A model generated the notes under the pieces. The model had not been told where the DNA came from, did no database searches, and saw nothing but the letters and a program-made list of their open reading frames with translations. A stretch of 61,882 nucleotides of DNA from Candidatus Schneewindia gallinarum (GTDB taxonomy: Bacteria; Bacillota; Clostridia; Oscillospirales; Ruminococcaceae): NCBI GenBank assembly GCA_904420175.1, contig CAJFUF010000016.1:1-61882 (forward strand), given 5' to 3'. Within the stretch, counting starts at the first letter, position 1, and every line of letters begins with the position of its first letter. The position numbers and the translations under genes were made by a program. This document shows positions 24,595 through 32,558 of the stretch, one piece after another.

Positions 24595-25689
24595 ATGAAG
24601 GCGATCCGATTGGCCTGTATCAGAATTTGGGGGCACTTTAAAGGGAACAAGATCATTTTTCTTTTATATTTTCTAGGTTCCATTTTTTGTACTGTGATGT
24701 TTATTTATCTGTACGGCAATCTGGTCTCGGCTGTCGCAGTAAGAAATGACGAGCAGCTGGGCCTGCGTTCTTACCAGCTCGACTTTTATCATTCAAAAAA
24801 TCTGGCCGAAGGGGATTTGGATTTTCTGCTGGATTATCAGCCGGAAATACGTGTCTCCACTTTGCTGCCTGAAGAAGTACAGAAGGAATATTATTCAACG
24901 ACAAATAGAATAGATCAGTCCTATCCCCTGTATCTCTCTGCAAATTGGACGGATAATACAATTCCGCCGTCCCAGGGAAGAACAGAATTTACAGAGGAAG
25001 AGGAAGCGGGCTACGCAGTGGTGCTTCCTTCTGAAGTGCTGCCAAATGGTTTTCATGCCCCGTCTGAGATTACTTTGTGGGGACAATCTTTCACTGCGAT
25101 TGGAGCCCACAGCCTCATGGGCGAACTCATTATACCCCGTCCCCTATACCAAAAGCTAAACCTTGGAACAAGCAGGGTCTATCTGGTGGTGCCAAACCGG
25201 CTGACGCCTCAGGAGGAAGAGGGGTTTTATGCGGCAATAACAGCGGAATTCCCGGATGTAACGATTTCAAATTATGGAATCCAGCAGTCTGCCGATGCAA
25301 GATATTTGGAAGATGTCGTGACGGTATCCGCCCTGTATCTGTTATGCATTTTTGTGTTTTCCTTCTTGATAAAATTTATGGTTGACCGCAACCGGAGGGA
25401 GAACACCATATACAGTCTTGTTGGGGCGGGAAAAAGGAGAGTTACCGGTATTCTGCTAATGGAAACAGGGGGGCTGGCGCTGTTAACCGGGATATTGGGG
25501 CTTGCGCTGCATTTTTGCTTCTACGAGTCTTTTTTTGAAAAATTAAATATATCTGAAAACATTCAATATTCCCTCAGGGATTATGCCGTTGTCCTGATTT
25601 TAACGGTAGGGCTTTCCCTGCTGTGCATTGTGCCGTTTATTCTCAAGTTTGCCAAACGAACAAGCATAGAGGCCTACCGGCTGCATTAG
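24595..25689 (+). CDS. ABC transporter permease, FtsX/MacB-like
   Basis: A 364-residue membrane protein with an N-terminal helix (about 20-42), an outer domain of about 200 residues, and three C-terminal helices; the last segment contains the FtsX-like core (SLVGAGKRRVTGILLMETGGLALLTGILG). The ATG at 24595 is preferred because AAGGAGGGG lies 5-6 bases upstream. It is the first of three genes encoding two permeases and an intact ATPase. These genes are visibly richer in A and T than their neighbours, which suggests acquisition from another source. The exported substrate is unknown; peptide, antibiotic or lipoprotein export are typical of the family. Confidence 0.87.
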   Translation: MKAIRLACIRIWGHFKGNKIIFLLYFLGSIFCTVMFIYLYGNLVSAVAVRNDEQLGLRSYQLDFYHSKNLAEGDLDFLLDYQPEIRVSTLLPEEVQKEYYSTTNRIDQSYPLYLSANWTDNTIPPSQGRTEFTEEEEAGYAVVLPSEVLPNGFHAPSEITLWGQSFTAIGAHSLMGELIIPRPLYQKLNLGTSRVYLVVPNRLTPQEEEGFYAAITAEFPDVTISNYGIQQSADARYLEDVVTVSALYLLCIFVFSFLIKFMVDRNRRENTIYSLVGAGKRRVTGILLMETGGLALLTGILGLALHFCFYESFFEKLNISENIQYSLRDYAVVLILTVGLSLLCIVPFILKFAKRTSIEAYRLH

Positions 25690-25699
25690 AGGTGATGAG

Positions 25700-26914
25700 A
25701 TGAAGCGTTTTAAAATACTATCTGTTTTTTTGAAAAACTCTGCGCTTTCCTTGATTCTGCTTTTCCTCCTCATGTCAGCGGCACTTCTTTTTACGACGCA
25801 GTTTGTCGGCCTTTACCGCTATCAGACCTATGCGCTTGATTTGTTCATCCAAAACGGAAATGACCGGATGGTTATCTTTTCTCCTTCAGGGCTGATGGAT
25901 GGAGATCTTGCAGTCGCCTCACAGAAACAGGAGGCGTTTAGTCAGGAGGTGGAAAGCCTGTCCGGCGTTCAGGAAGTGGTATCAATATACCACATCAATG
26001 ACAGCTTTTATAACAATTCGGCTTTCAGCATTTATTTATATGATAAAACTTTGCTGGATTTGTTTCCTCTTCGGTACAGCGGGTTTCAGGGCTTTACGTC
26101 CACCGGCATAACAGAGGATGGAAAACTGCAGGTAATTCTCAGCGGGGATTACTTTGATGGGGAAACCGTAGGGGAACCAATGGAAATGAGGGTTGGAGGA
26201 AAAAACATTGAGATGCTGCCTGTGGGAAAGATAAAATTCCCTTACATTACTCCGCGCTTTTCTATCAGCGGGAACGGCAGCACGATTCCAAATTATTTTT
26301 CCAGAAATGAACTTCCCATTGCTCTGATGACGCCAGAAACGAAAAAGCTGCTTGGTGAAAATGTAACAATCTATACCAACCCCAGTTTTTTGGTTTATCT
26401 CGAAGAAGATTATACGCAGCAGGAACTGGAAGCAGTGAAAGAAAAGCTCAGTGAATATGGCACAAGCAACACTTATCAGGAGCTGATCGACAAGACGAAT
26501 GAACCGCCAGTGACAAATATGGAAAATGCTTTACTGCTTCCCCTTGCCTTTTCTGTCGTTGCCACCATTGCCTTCCTCAGTGTTTCTATTTTGTCCATCT
26601 ACAAAAAACTGGATCAAAGTGCCATTCTTTATCTTTGCGGGTGCAGCAAGCGGCGCAGCTATTTGTATTTGTCAGGCATTCTTGCAGGCGTTGGCTTGCT
26701 TGCAGCAGCATTAACTGCGGGCTATATCACTTTACTTCCAGTTCTTCAGCATCATGAAATTATTTCAAAAAACATGCTTTTGCTGGTGGACGAAAAATCG
26801 CTCCTGTTGGTGGGCATCTATCTGCTGTTTCTTCTTCTGATTTCTTTTGGAGTACCCTGGCTTATGATGCGAAAATACTCTCCGCTGGAGAGCTACAGGA
26901 GGATGGAACGATGA
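25700..26914 (+). CDS. ABC transporter permease, FtsX/MacB-like
   Basis: The second permease, 404 residues, with the same layout: N-terminal helix (about 15-38), a long outer domain, and three C-terminal helices (starting about residues 278, 332 and 365). It begins 10 bases after the first permease behind AGAGGTGATGAG and ends with an ATGA overlap to the ATPase gene. The two permeases presumably form a heterodimer driven by the ATPase. Codon and base use is AT-rich like its partners. Confidence 0.87.
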   Translation: MKRFKILSVFLKNSALSLILLFLLMSAALLFTTQFVGLYRYQTYALDLFIQNGNDRMVIFSPSGLMDGDLAVASQKQEAFSQEVESLSGVQEVVSIYHINDSFYNNSAFSIYLYDKTLLDLFPLRYSGFQGFTSTGITEDGKLQVILSGDYFDGETVGEPMEMRVGGKNIEMLPVGKIKFPYITPRFSISGNGSTIPNYFSRNELPIALMTPETKKLLGENVTIYTNPSFLVYLEEDYTQQELEAVKEKLSEYGTSNTYQELIDKTNEPPVTNMENALLLPLAFSVVATIAFLSVSILSIYKKLDQSAILYLCGCSKRRSYLYLSGILAGVGLLAAALTAGYITLLPVLQHHEIISKNMLLLVDEKSLLLVGIYLLFLLLISFGVPWLMMRKYSPLESYRRMER

Positions 26915-27585
26915 AGCAACCGTTTATACAGATGCGGGAGGTAAACAAATTCTATCCGTTGGATAAGGATCGGTTTCAGGCCCTGAAGGGGATTAATCTG
27001 ACCATTGAGGAAGGGGAATTTGTAGCGATTCGCGGACGTTCCGGTGCAGGAAAGAGCACACTGCTACATATTTTAGGATGCCTGGATGGCTTTGACGAAG
27101 GAAGCTACACTTTAAACGGCAGGGAAGTGAAGGGGCTAGGCGACGGGAAAAGTGCCCGGCTGCGCAATGAAACCATTGGTTTTGTGCTGCAGGACTTTTC
27201 TTTGGTGGACTATCGGTCGGTCCTGTTTAATGTCAGCTTACCGCTGTATTTTGGAAAGTATCCGTCCAGGAAAATGAAGGCGAAAGCCATGGAGATGCTG
27301 AAATTAGTGGGGCTGGAAGATCAGGCAAAAAAGAAAGCAAATCAGCTGTCCGGCGGTCAGCGGCAGCGTGTTGCGATTGCAAGGGCAATGGTAACAGATC
27401 CAAAGCTGATTTTGGCGGACGAGCCGACCGGTGCACTGGACAGCAGGACGGCCGGAGAGATTATGGAACTCCTCCAGACCCTGAACAGACGGGGAGTCAC
27501 CGTCGTGGTGGTGACTCACGATGATGTGGTGGAAAGCTATGCGCGTCGCGTTGTTACCATGTCGGACGGAGAAATCGTGGACTAA
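26911..27585 (+). CDS. ABC transporter ATPase, MacB/LolD type
   Basis: A 224-residue ATPase with all motifs intact: Walker A GRSGAGKSTLLHILG, Q-loop in GFVLQDFSLVD, signature LSGGQRQRVAIARAM, Walker B LILADEPTGALDS and the switch His in VVTHDD. It belongs to the MacB/LolD/FtsE group that partners with FtsX-like permeases. The start overlaps the preceding permease. It contrasts with the degenerate ATPase at 21973-22581. Whether it could also drive the orphan permease pairs upstream is an open possibility, not evidence. Confidence 0.95.
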   Translation: MKQPFIQMREVNKFYPLDKDRFQALKGINLTIEEGEFVAIRGRSGAGKSTLLHILGCLDGFDEGSYTLNGREVKGLGDGKSARLRNETIGFVLQDFSLVDYRSVLFNVSLPLYFGKYPSRKMKAKAMEMLKLVGLEDQAKKKANQLSGGQRQRVAIARAMVTDPKLILADEPTGALDSRTAGEIMELLQTLNRRGVTVVVVTHDDVVESYARRVVTMSDGEIVD

Positions 27586-27622
27586 TGCCGGAAACGGTTA
27601 CAAGAGGCAATAAAAAAGGTGG

Positions 27623-27654
27623 AGAGCGGCTTTCGCCGCTCTTTGCTTTTTTTG
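27623..27654 (+). terminator. Terminator after the ABC exporter
   Basis: AGAGCGGC (27623-27630) pairs with GCCGCTCT (27635-27642) around TTTC, followed by a T-rich tract. Confidence 0.8.
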
Positions 27655-27671
27655 TGGCAAATTGGTATAAT
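27643..27671 (+). promoter_or_regulatory. Promoter of the topoisomerase genes
   Basis: TTGCTT (27643-27648), 17-base spacer, TATAAT (27666-27671). The -35 lies in the T-tract of the preceding terminator. Confidence 0.65.
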
Positions 27672-27705
27672 AAAACAGTATGAGTATCAGTAAAGGGGAC
27701 ACACC

Positions 27706-29685
27706 ATGGCAAAAAAGAAGGAAGCGTACGACAACCAAAGCATCTCCTCCTTAAAGGGCGCCGAGCGGGTGCGCAAGCGCCCCGGCGTTATTTTCGGCTC
27801 CGACGGTCTGGAGGGGTGCGAGCACGCGGTGTTCGAGATTTTGTCCAACTCCATTGATGAGGCCAGGGCGGGCTACGGCAGTAAAATCAACGTCACCCGC
27901 TTTGCCGACGGCTCGTTTGAAGTGGAGGATTTCGGCCGGGGCATCCCGGTGGACTACAATAAAAATGAGGAGCGGTATAACTGGGAACTGGTCTTTTGCG
28001 AGCTGTATGCAGGCGGCAAGTACAAGCAGGGCGGCGAGAATTATGAGTTTTCGCTTGGCCTTAACGGCCTGGGCCTGTGCGCAACCCAGTACTCCTCCGA
28101 GTATATGGACGTTGAAATCCGCAGGGACGGCATGCTGTATACCCTGCATTTTAAAAAGGGCGAGATTGACGGCCAGATGGAAAAGCAGCCCTACAAGGGA
28201 AACCGCACGGGAACGAAAATCCGCTGGAAGCCGGACCTGGACGTGTTTACCGACATTGATGTGCCCGCCGCCTGGTTTCAGGAGATTATGAAGCGGCAGG
28301 CGGTGGTTAACGCCGGGCTGACGCTGCATTTAAAGTATCAGGACGCACAGGGCACACAGGAGACCACCTTCCTGTACCCGCAGGGCATTGACGACTACAT
28401 CAAGGAGGTTGCGGACAACCGCCAGATGACCGATTTCCTGCATTGGGAGGGGGAGCAGCGGGGCCGCGACCGCGCGGACAAGCCGGAGTATAAGCTGAAA
28501 ATGCAGTTTGCGCTGTGTTTTGCAAAGGACGGCCATTTTATCGAGTATTATCACAACTCCAGCTTTCTGGAGCACGGCGGCTCGCCCGAGCGGGCGGTAA
28601 AGTCCGCATTTGTGTATCAGATAGATAATTATTTAAAGCAGAACGGGCGATACACTAAAAATGAAAGCAAAATCAACTTCTCCGATGTGGAGGACTGCCT
28701 GATTCTCATCTCCTCCTCGTTCTCCACAATGACCTCCTACGAGAACCAGACGAAGAAAAGCATCACCAACAAGTTCATTGCCGACGCCATGAACGAGTTC
28801 CTGCGCCACCAGCTGGAGGTGTACTTCCTTGAAAATCCGGAGGACGCGGGCAAAATCTGCGAGCAGGTGCTTGTCAACAAGCGCGCGAGGGAGAATGCGG
28901 AGAAAACGAAGCTGAGTCTGAAACGCACGCTGTCCGCCTCCATGGACGTGGCGAACCGGGTGCAGAAGTTTGTGGACTGCCGCAGCCGTGTGTACAGCGA
29001 GCGGGAGCTTTATATTGTGGAGGGCGACTCCGCCCTTGGCGCCGTCAAGCAGGGACGCGACGCGTCCTTTCAGGCCATTATGCCGGTGCGCGGCAAAATT
29101 TTAAACTGCCTGAAAGCGGAGTACGACAAGATTTTTAAAAGTGAAATTATCATGGACCTGATCCGTGTCCTCGGCTGCGGGGTGGAGGTCAAGCACAAGG
29201 CCATGAAGGACATGGCCACCTTCAACCTGCAAAACCTGCGCTTCGGCAAGGTGATTATCTGCACCGATGCGGATGTGGACGGCTTCCAGATCCGCACGCT
29301 GATTCTCACCATGCTGTACCGGCTGACCCCCACCCTGATGAAGGAGGGACTGGTGTACATTGCAGAGTCCCCGCTGTATGAAATCACCGGTGCGGGCAAC
29401 ACCTACTTCGCCTACAACGAGACGGAGAAGGCGGCAATTTTAAAGGAGCTGGACGGAAAGAAGTATACCATCCAGCGCAGCAAGGGCCTTGGTGAGAATG
29501 AGCCGGACATGATGTGGGCCACCACCATGAACCCGCAGACACGCCGCCTAATCAAAGTCCTTCCGGAGGATGCGGAACGCACGGCCCGGATGTTTGATGT
29601 GCTGCTGGGCGACGACCTTGCAGGCAGAAAAGATTTTATCGCCGAGTTCGGGGGCAACTACCTCGAGCTGGCGGACATCAGTTAA
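27706..29685 (+). CDS. parE: Type IIA DNA topoisomerase, ATPase subunit (ParE/GyrB-like)
   Basis: A 659-residue ATPase subunit. The GHKL ATP-binding site is seen in EILSNSIDEA, DFGRGIPVD and LGLNGLGL. The TOPRIM metal-binding domain has YIVEGDSALG and ICTDADVDGFQIRTL. RSKGLGENEPDMMWATTMNP matches the C-terminal conserved block. With the following subunit A gene it makes a complete heterotetrameric enzyme. I favour topoisomerase IV because the partner lacks a visible GyrA box, but this clostridial branch is divergent and the name is not certain. Own promoter; the start ATG is behind AAAGGGG. Confidence 0.9.
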   Translation: MAKKKEAYDNQSISSLKGAERVRKRPGVIFGSDGLEGCEHAVFEILSNSIDEARAGYGSKINVTRFADGSFEVEDFGRGIPVDYNKNEERYNWELVFCELYAGGKYKQGGENYEFSLGLNGLGLCATQYSSEYMDVEIRRDGMLYTLHFKKGEIDGQMEKQPYKGNRTGTKIRWKPDLDVFTDIDVPAAWFQEIMKRQAVVNAGLTLHLKYQDAQGTQETTFLYPQGIDDYIKEVADNRQMTDFLHWEGEQRGRDRADKPEYKLKMQFALCFAKDGHFIEYYHNSSFLEHGGSPERAVKSAFVYQIDNYLKQNGRYTKNESKINFSDVEDCLILISSSFSTMTSYENQTKKSITNKFIADAMNEFLRHQLEVYFLENPEDAGKICEQVLVNKRARENAEKTKLSLKRTLSASMDVANRVQKFVDCRSRVYSERELYIVEGDSALGAVKQGRDASFQAIMPVRGKILNCLKAEYDKIFKSEIIMDLIRVLGCGVEVKHKAMKDMATFNLQNLRFGKVIICTDADVDGFQIRTLILTMLYRLTPTLMKEGLVYIAESPLYEITGAGNTYFAYNETEKAAILKELDGKKYTIQRSKGLGENEPDMMWATTMNPQTRRLIKVLPEDAERTARMFDVLLGDDLAGRKDFIAEFGGNYLELADIS

Positions 29686-29697
29686 GGAGGAAACGGC

Positions 29698-31950
29698 ATG
29701 CCGCCGAGAAAGAAAAAAACAACCGGGAGCACCAACCGCAATCCCTCCAATGTGAAGGTGGAGAACGCGGGCCTTGTACTGGAGCAGCCCATCACTGAGA
29801 CGCTGGAGACAAACTACATGCCCTACGCCATGAGCGTGATTGTCTCCCGCGCCATCCCGGAGATTGACGGTTTTAAGCCCTCCCACCGCAAGCTGCTGTA
29901 CACCATGTACAAAATGGGGCTGCTCAGCGGCGCGCGGGTAAAGTCCGCCAACGCCGTGGGCGCCACCATGAAGCTGAACCCCCACGGCGACGCTGCCATC
30001 TATGAGACCATGGTCCGCATGGCCCGCAGCAACGAGTCGCTGCTGGTCCCCTACGTGGACAGCAAGGGGAACTTCGGCAAGGTCTACTCCCGCGACATGG
30101 CGTATGCCGCCTCCCGCTACACGGAGGTGAAGCTGGAGAAAATCTGCGCCGAGCTGTTTAAGGACATTGACAAGGACACGGTGGACTTTCAGGACAACTA
30201 CGACAACACCATGAAGGAACCCACCCTGCTGCCCACCACCTTCCCGGCGGTGCTGGTCAACGCCAACACCGGTATCGCCGTGGGTATGGCAAGCTCCATC
30301 TGCCCGTTTAACTTAAAGGAGGTGTGCGAGACAGCCGTCGCCTTTTTGAAGGACGAGGACTGCGACCTGTTCGACACCCTGCACGGCCCGGACTTCCCGG
30401 GCGGCGGCCTGCTGCTGTATGACGAGCGGGCACTGCGCACCGTGTATGAGACGGGCCGGGGCTCCTTAAAGGTCCGGGCCAAATACAGCTATGAAAAAAA
30501 GGAAAACCGCATAGAAATCACGGAAATCCCCTATACCACCACCATTGAGGCAATCATCGACAAGGTGGTGGACCTTATTAAAAGCGGCAAGGCAAGGGAA
30601 GTTTCCGACATCCGGGATGAGAGCGACTTAAACGGGCTGAAAATTGCCATCGACTTAAAACGCGGCGTGGACGGCGACCTGCTGATGCAGAAGCTGTTCC
30701 GCATGACGCCCCTGCAGGACAGCTTTGCCTGCAACTTTAACGTGCTGATTGCCGGCACGCCCAGGGTCATGGGCGTCAAGGAGCTGCTGAGCGAGTGGAC
30801 TGCGTTCCGTACAGAATGTATAAAACGCGGTATTTATTACGATTTGTGTAAGAAAAAGGAGAAGCTGCACCTTTTAAAGGGGCTTCAGAAGATTTTGCTG
30901 GACATTGACAAGGCGGTGCGCATCGTCCGGGACACTGAGGAGGACAGGGAGGTTATCCCCAACCTGATGGTGGGCTTCGGCATTGATGAAATTCAGGCGG
31001 AGTTTGTGGCCGACATCAAGCTGCGGCACCTGAACAAGGAATACATCCTCAACCGCACGTCGGAGCTGTCCGCGCTTAAGGACGAGATTGCCGACATGCA
31101 GGATATTCTGGAGCGGCCCGCCCGCGTCAGAAAGCTGATGATAGAGGACTTGAAGCGGGTGGCCGCGACCTACGGGAAGGAGCGGCGGACCGAAATCCTT
31201 GACGCGTCGGAGGCGGAGGAGGCGCAGGTCGTGCTGGATGAGACGCCGGACTACCCGGTGCATCTGTTCTTTACGGAGGAGGGGTACTTCAAAAAAATCA
31301 CCCCGGCCTCCCTGCGTATGTCGGGCGAGCACAAGCTGAAGGAGGGCGACCGAATCAGCATGGAGGTGGAGGCCACCAACCGGACTGAGCTTATCTTTTT
31401 GACGAACCTGGGCCAGGCCTACAAGACAAAGGCCAGTGAATTTGACGATACCAAGGCCAGCGTCATGGGCGACTACATCCCCGCAAAGCTCGGTATGGAC
31501 ACCGAGCACGGGGAACGGGCGGTGTTTATGATTGCCACAGCGGATTACAAGGGCAACGTGGTGCTGTTCTTTGAAAATGGCAAGGCGGCCCGCTTCCCCT
31601 TAAGCCTGTATGAGACAAAGACGAACCGCAAAAAGCTGGTGGGCGCGCTGAGCGTGGAAAGCCCGCTGGTGGCGGGCTTCGTGGAGACGGAGCCGAAGGA
31701 GCTGTGCATGATTAGCTCCTCCTTAAAGCTGCTGATTGTCAACACGGCGCTGATTTCCTTAAAGCAGACAAAGGCCACCAAGGGGGTGCAGCTGATGACC
31801 CTGAGGAAAAAGGCCATAATCACCGATGTGCTGGAGAAGGAACACGTGCAGCTGGACAACGAGCACCGCTACCGCTCCAAAAACCTGCCCGCCGCCGGGG
31901 CAACCATCTCGGAGGAGGATTTGGGCCGGCAGCTGAGCCTGGTGGAATAA
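29698..31950 (+). CDS. parC: Type IIA DNA topoisomerase, cleavage subunit (ParC/GyrA-like)
   Basis: A 750-residue breakage-reunion subunit. The active-site tyrosine is Tyr141 in AASRYTEVKL. The quinolone-contact helix reads NPHGDAAIYETMVRMA: Ala99 and Glu103 stand where E. coli GyrA has Ser83 and Asp87. The C-terminal part is a beta-pinwheel (repeated LIFLTNLGQAY, VVLFFENGKAARFPL) without a clear GyrA-box motif, so decatenation (topoisomerase IV type) is more likely than gyrase. It starts 12 bases after parE behind AAGGAGG. A basic tail of about 10 residues precedes the conserved region. Confidence 0.9.
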   Translation: MPPRKKKTTGSTNRNPSNVKVENAGLVLEQPITETLETNYMPYAMSVIVSRAIPEIDGFKPSHRKLLYTMYKMGLLSGARVKSANAVGATMKLNPHGDAAIYETMVRMARSNESLLVPYVDSKGNFGKVYSRDMAYAASRYTEVKLEKICAELFKDIDKDTVDFQDNYDNTMKEPTLLPTTFPAVLVNANTGIAVGMASSICPFNLKEVCETAVAFLKDEDCDLFDTLHGPDFPGGGLLLYDERALRTVYETGRGSLKVRAKYSYEKKENRIEITEIPYTTTIEAIIDKVVDLIKSGKAREVSDIRDESDLNGLKIAIDLKRGVDGDLLMQKLFRMTPLQDSFACNFNVLIAGTPRVMGVKELLSEWTAFRTECIKRGIYYDLCKKKEKLHLLKGLQKILLDIDKAVRIVRDTEEDREVIPNLMVGFGIDEIQAEFVADIKLRHLNKEYILNRTSELSALKDEIADMQDILERPARVRKLMIEDLKRVAATYGKERRTEILDASEAEEAQVVLDETPDYPVHLFFTEEGYFKKITPASLRMSGEHKLKEGDRISMEVEATNRTELIFLTNLGQAYKTKASEFDDTKASVMGDYIPAKLGMDTEHGERAVFMIATADYKGNVVLFFENGKAARFPLSLYETKTNRKKLVGALSVESPLVAGFVETEPKELCMISSSLKLLIVNTALISLKQTKATKGVQLMTLRKKAIITDVLEKEHVQLDNEHRYRSKNLPAAGATISEEDLGRQLSLVE

Positions 31951-31955
31951 AGCAG

Positions 31956-31985
31956 AAAAAGGGGGCGGAGTGCCCCCTTTTTTAC
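31956..31985 (+). terminator. Terminator after parC
   Basis: An 11-bp stem (31956-31966 with 31972-31982), a five-base loop and a T-run. Confidence 0.85.
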
Positions 31986-32018
31986 AAAAAACAACCGGGC
32001 AGCCTGATGGCTGCCCGG
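31986..32018 (-). terminator. Minus-strand terminator hairpin
   Basis: A perfect 10-bp stem (31995-32004 with 32009-32018) that, read on the minus strand, is followed by a T-rich run. No minus-strand gene ends here, so it may end an antisense small RNA (see findings). Confidence 0.55.
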
Positions 32019-32146
32019 CAAAGACATCGCCGCACAAACGCTTTTTTGAATAACGGAGATGTCTTACCACTAGTATGCCGCACCGGTTTTCTTTCATGCG
32101 CCGGCTGCACAAATTTTTCTGCATTTTTATGAATTTATGAAAATGC

Positions 32147-32175
32147 TTGCAATGACGGGAAAACTGTGATAGAAT
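32147..32175 (+). promoter_or_regulatory. Promoter of secG
   Basis: TTGCAA (32147-32152), 17-base spacer, TAGAAT (32170-32175). Confidence 0.6.
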
Positions 32176-32228
32176 AACAAGGCTAAGAAAAAATAGAGGT
32201 AACAACCTTAGTACGGAGGTTTTTTGAC

Positions 32229-32477
32229 ATGAACGTCCTTGAAATTATCAGCGGCATTCTGCTGCTTATATCCTGTGTGGTCATCATTCTGGTGGTGATG
32301 TTCCAGGAGCCCAAGACACAGATGTCCAGCGCAGTGGCGGGCGGCAACTCCGACAGCTACTTCAGCGGAAACAAAAGCCGGACAAGAGCGGGCATGCTTG
32401 CGAAGCTGACAAAAATTTCAGCGTTTGTCCTGTTTGTCGTTACGCTGATTGTCAATATCGCCAATATCTGGATGTAA
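32229..32477 (+). CDS. secG: Preprotein translocase subunit SecG
   Basis: An 82-residue membrane protein with two transmembrane helices (about 5-25 and 61-79) joined by a Gly/Ser-rich loop containing VMFQEPKTQMSSAVAGG. It assists SecYE during protein export. The length and the LVVMFQ loop entry are typical of SecG. ACGGAGG lies 9 bases before the ATG. rnr follows after a hairpin, the common secG-rnr order. Confidence 0.95.
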   Translation: MNVLEIISGILLLISCVVIILVVMFQEPKTQMSSAVAGGNSDSYFSGNKSRTRAGMLAKLTKISAFVLFVVTLIVNIANIWM

Positions 32478-32485
32478 TGAAAGCA

Positions 32486-32507
32486 CCCCCGTGCCCCGGC
32501 ACGGGGG
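32486..32507 (+). terminator. Hairpin between secG and rnr
   Basis: CCCCCGTGCC (32486-32495) pairs with GGCACGGGGG (32498-32507). The following tract has few T residues, so termination is probably partial. Confidence 0.5.
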
Positions 32508-32558
32508 CTTGTTATTGAGAGAAGAAATGAGGGAACAACCATAGAAGCGAGTAAAGTT

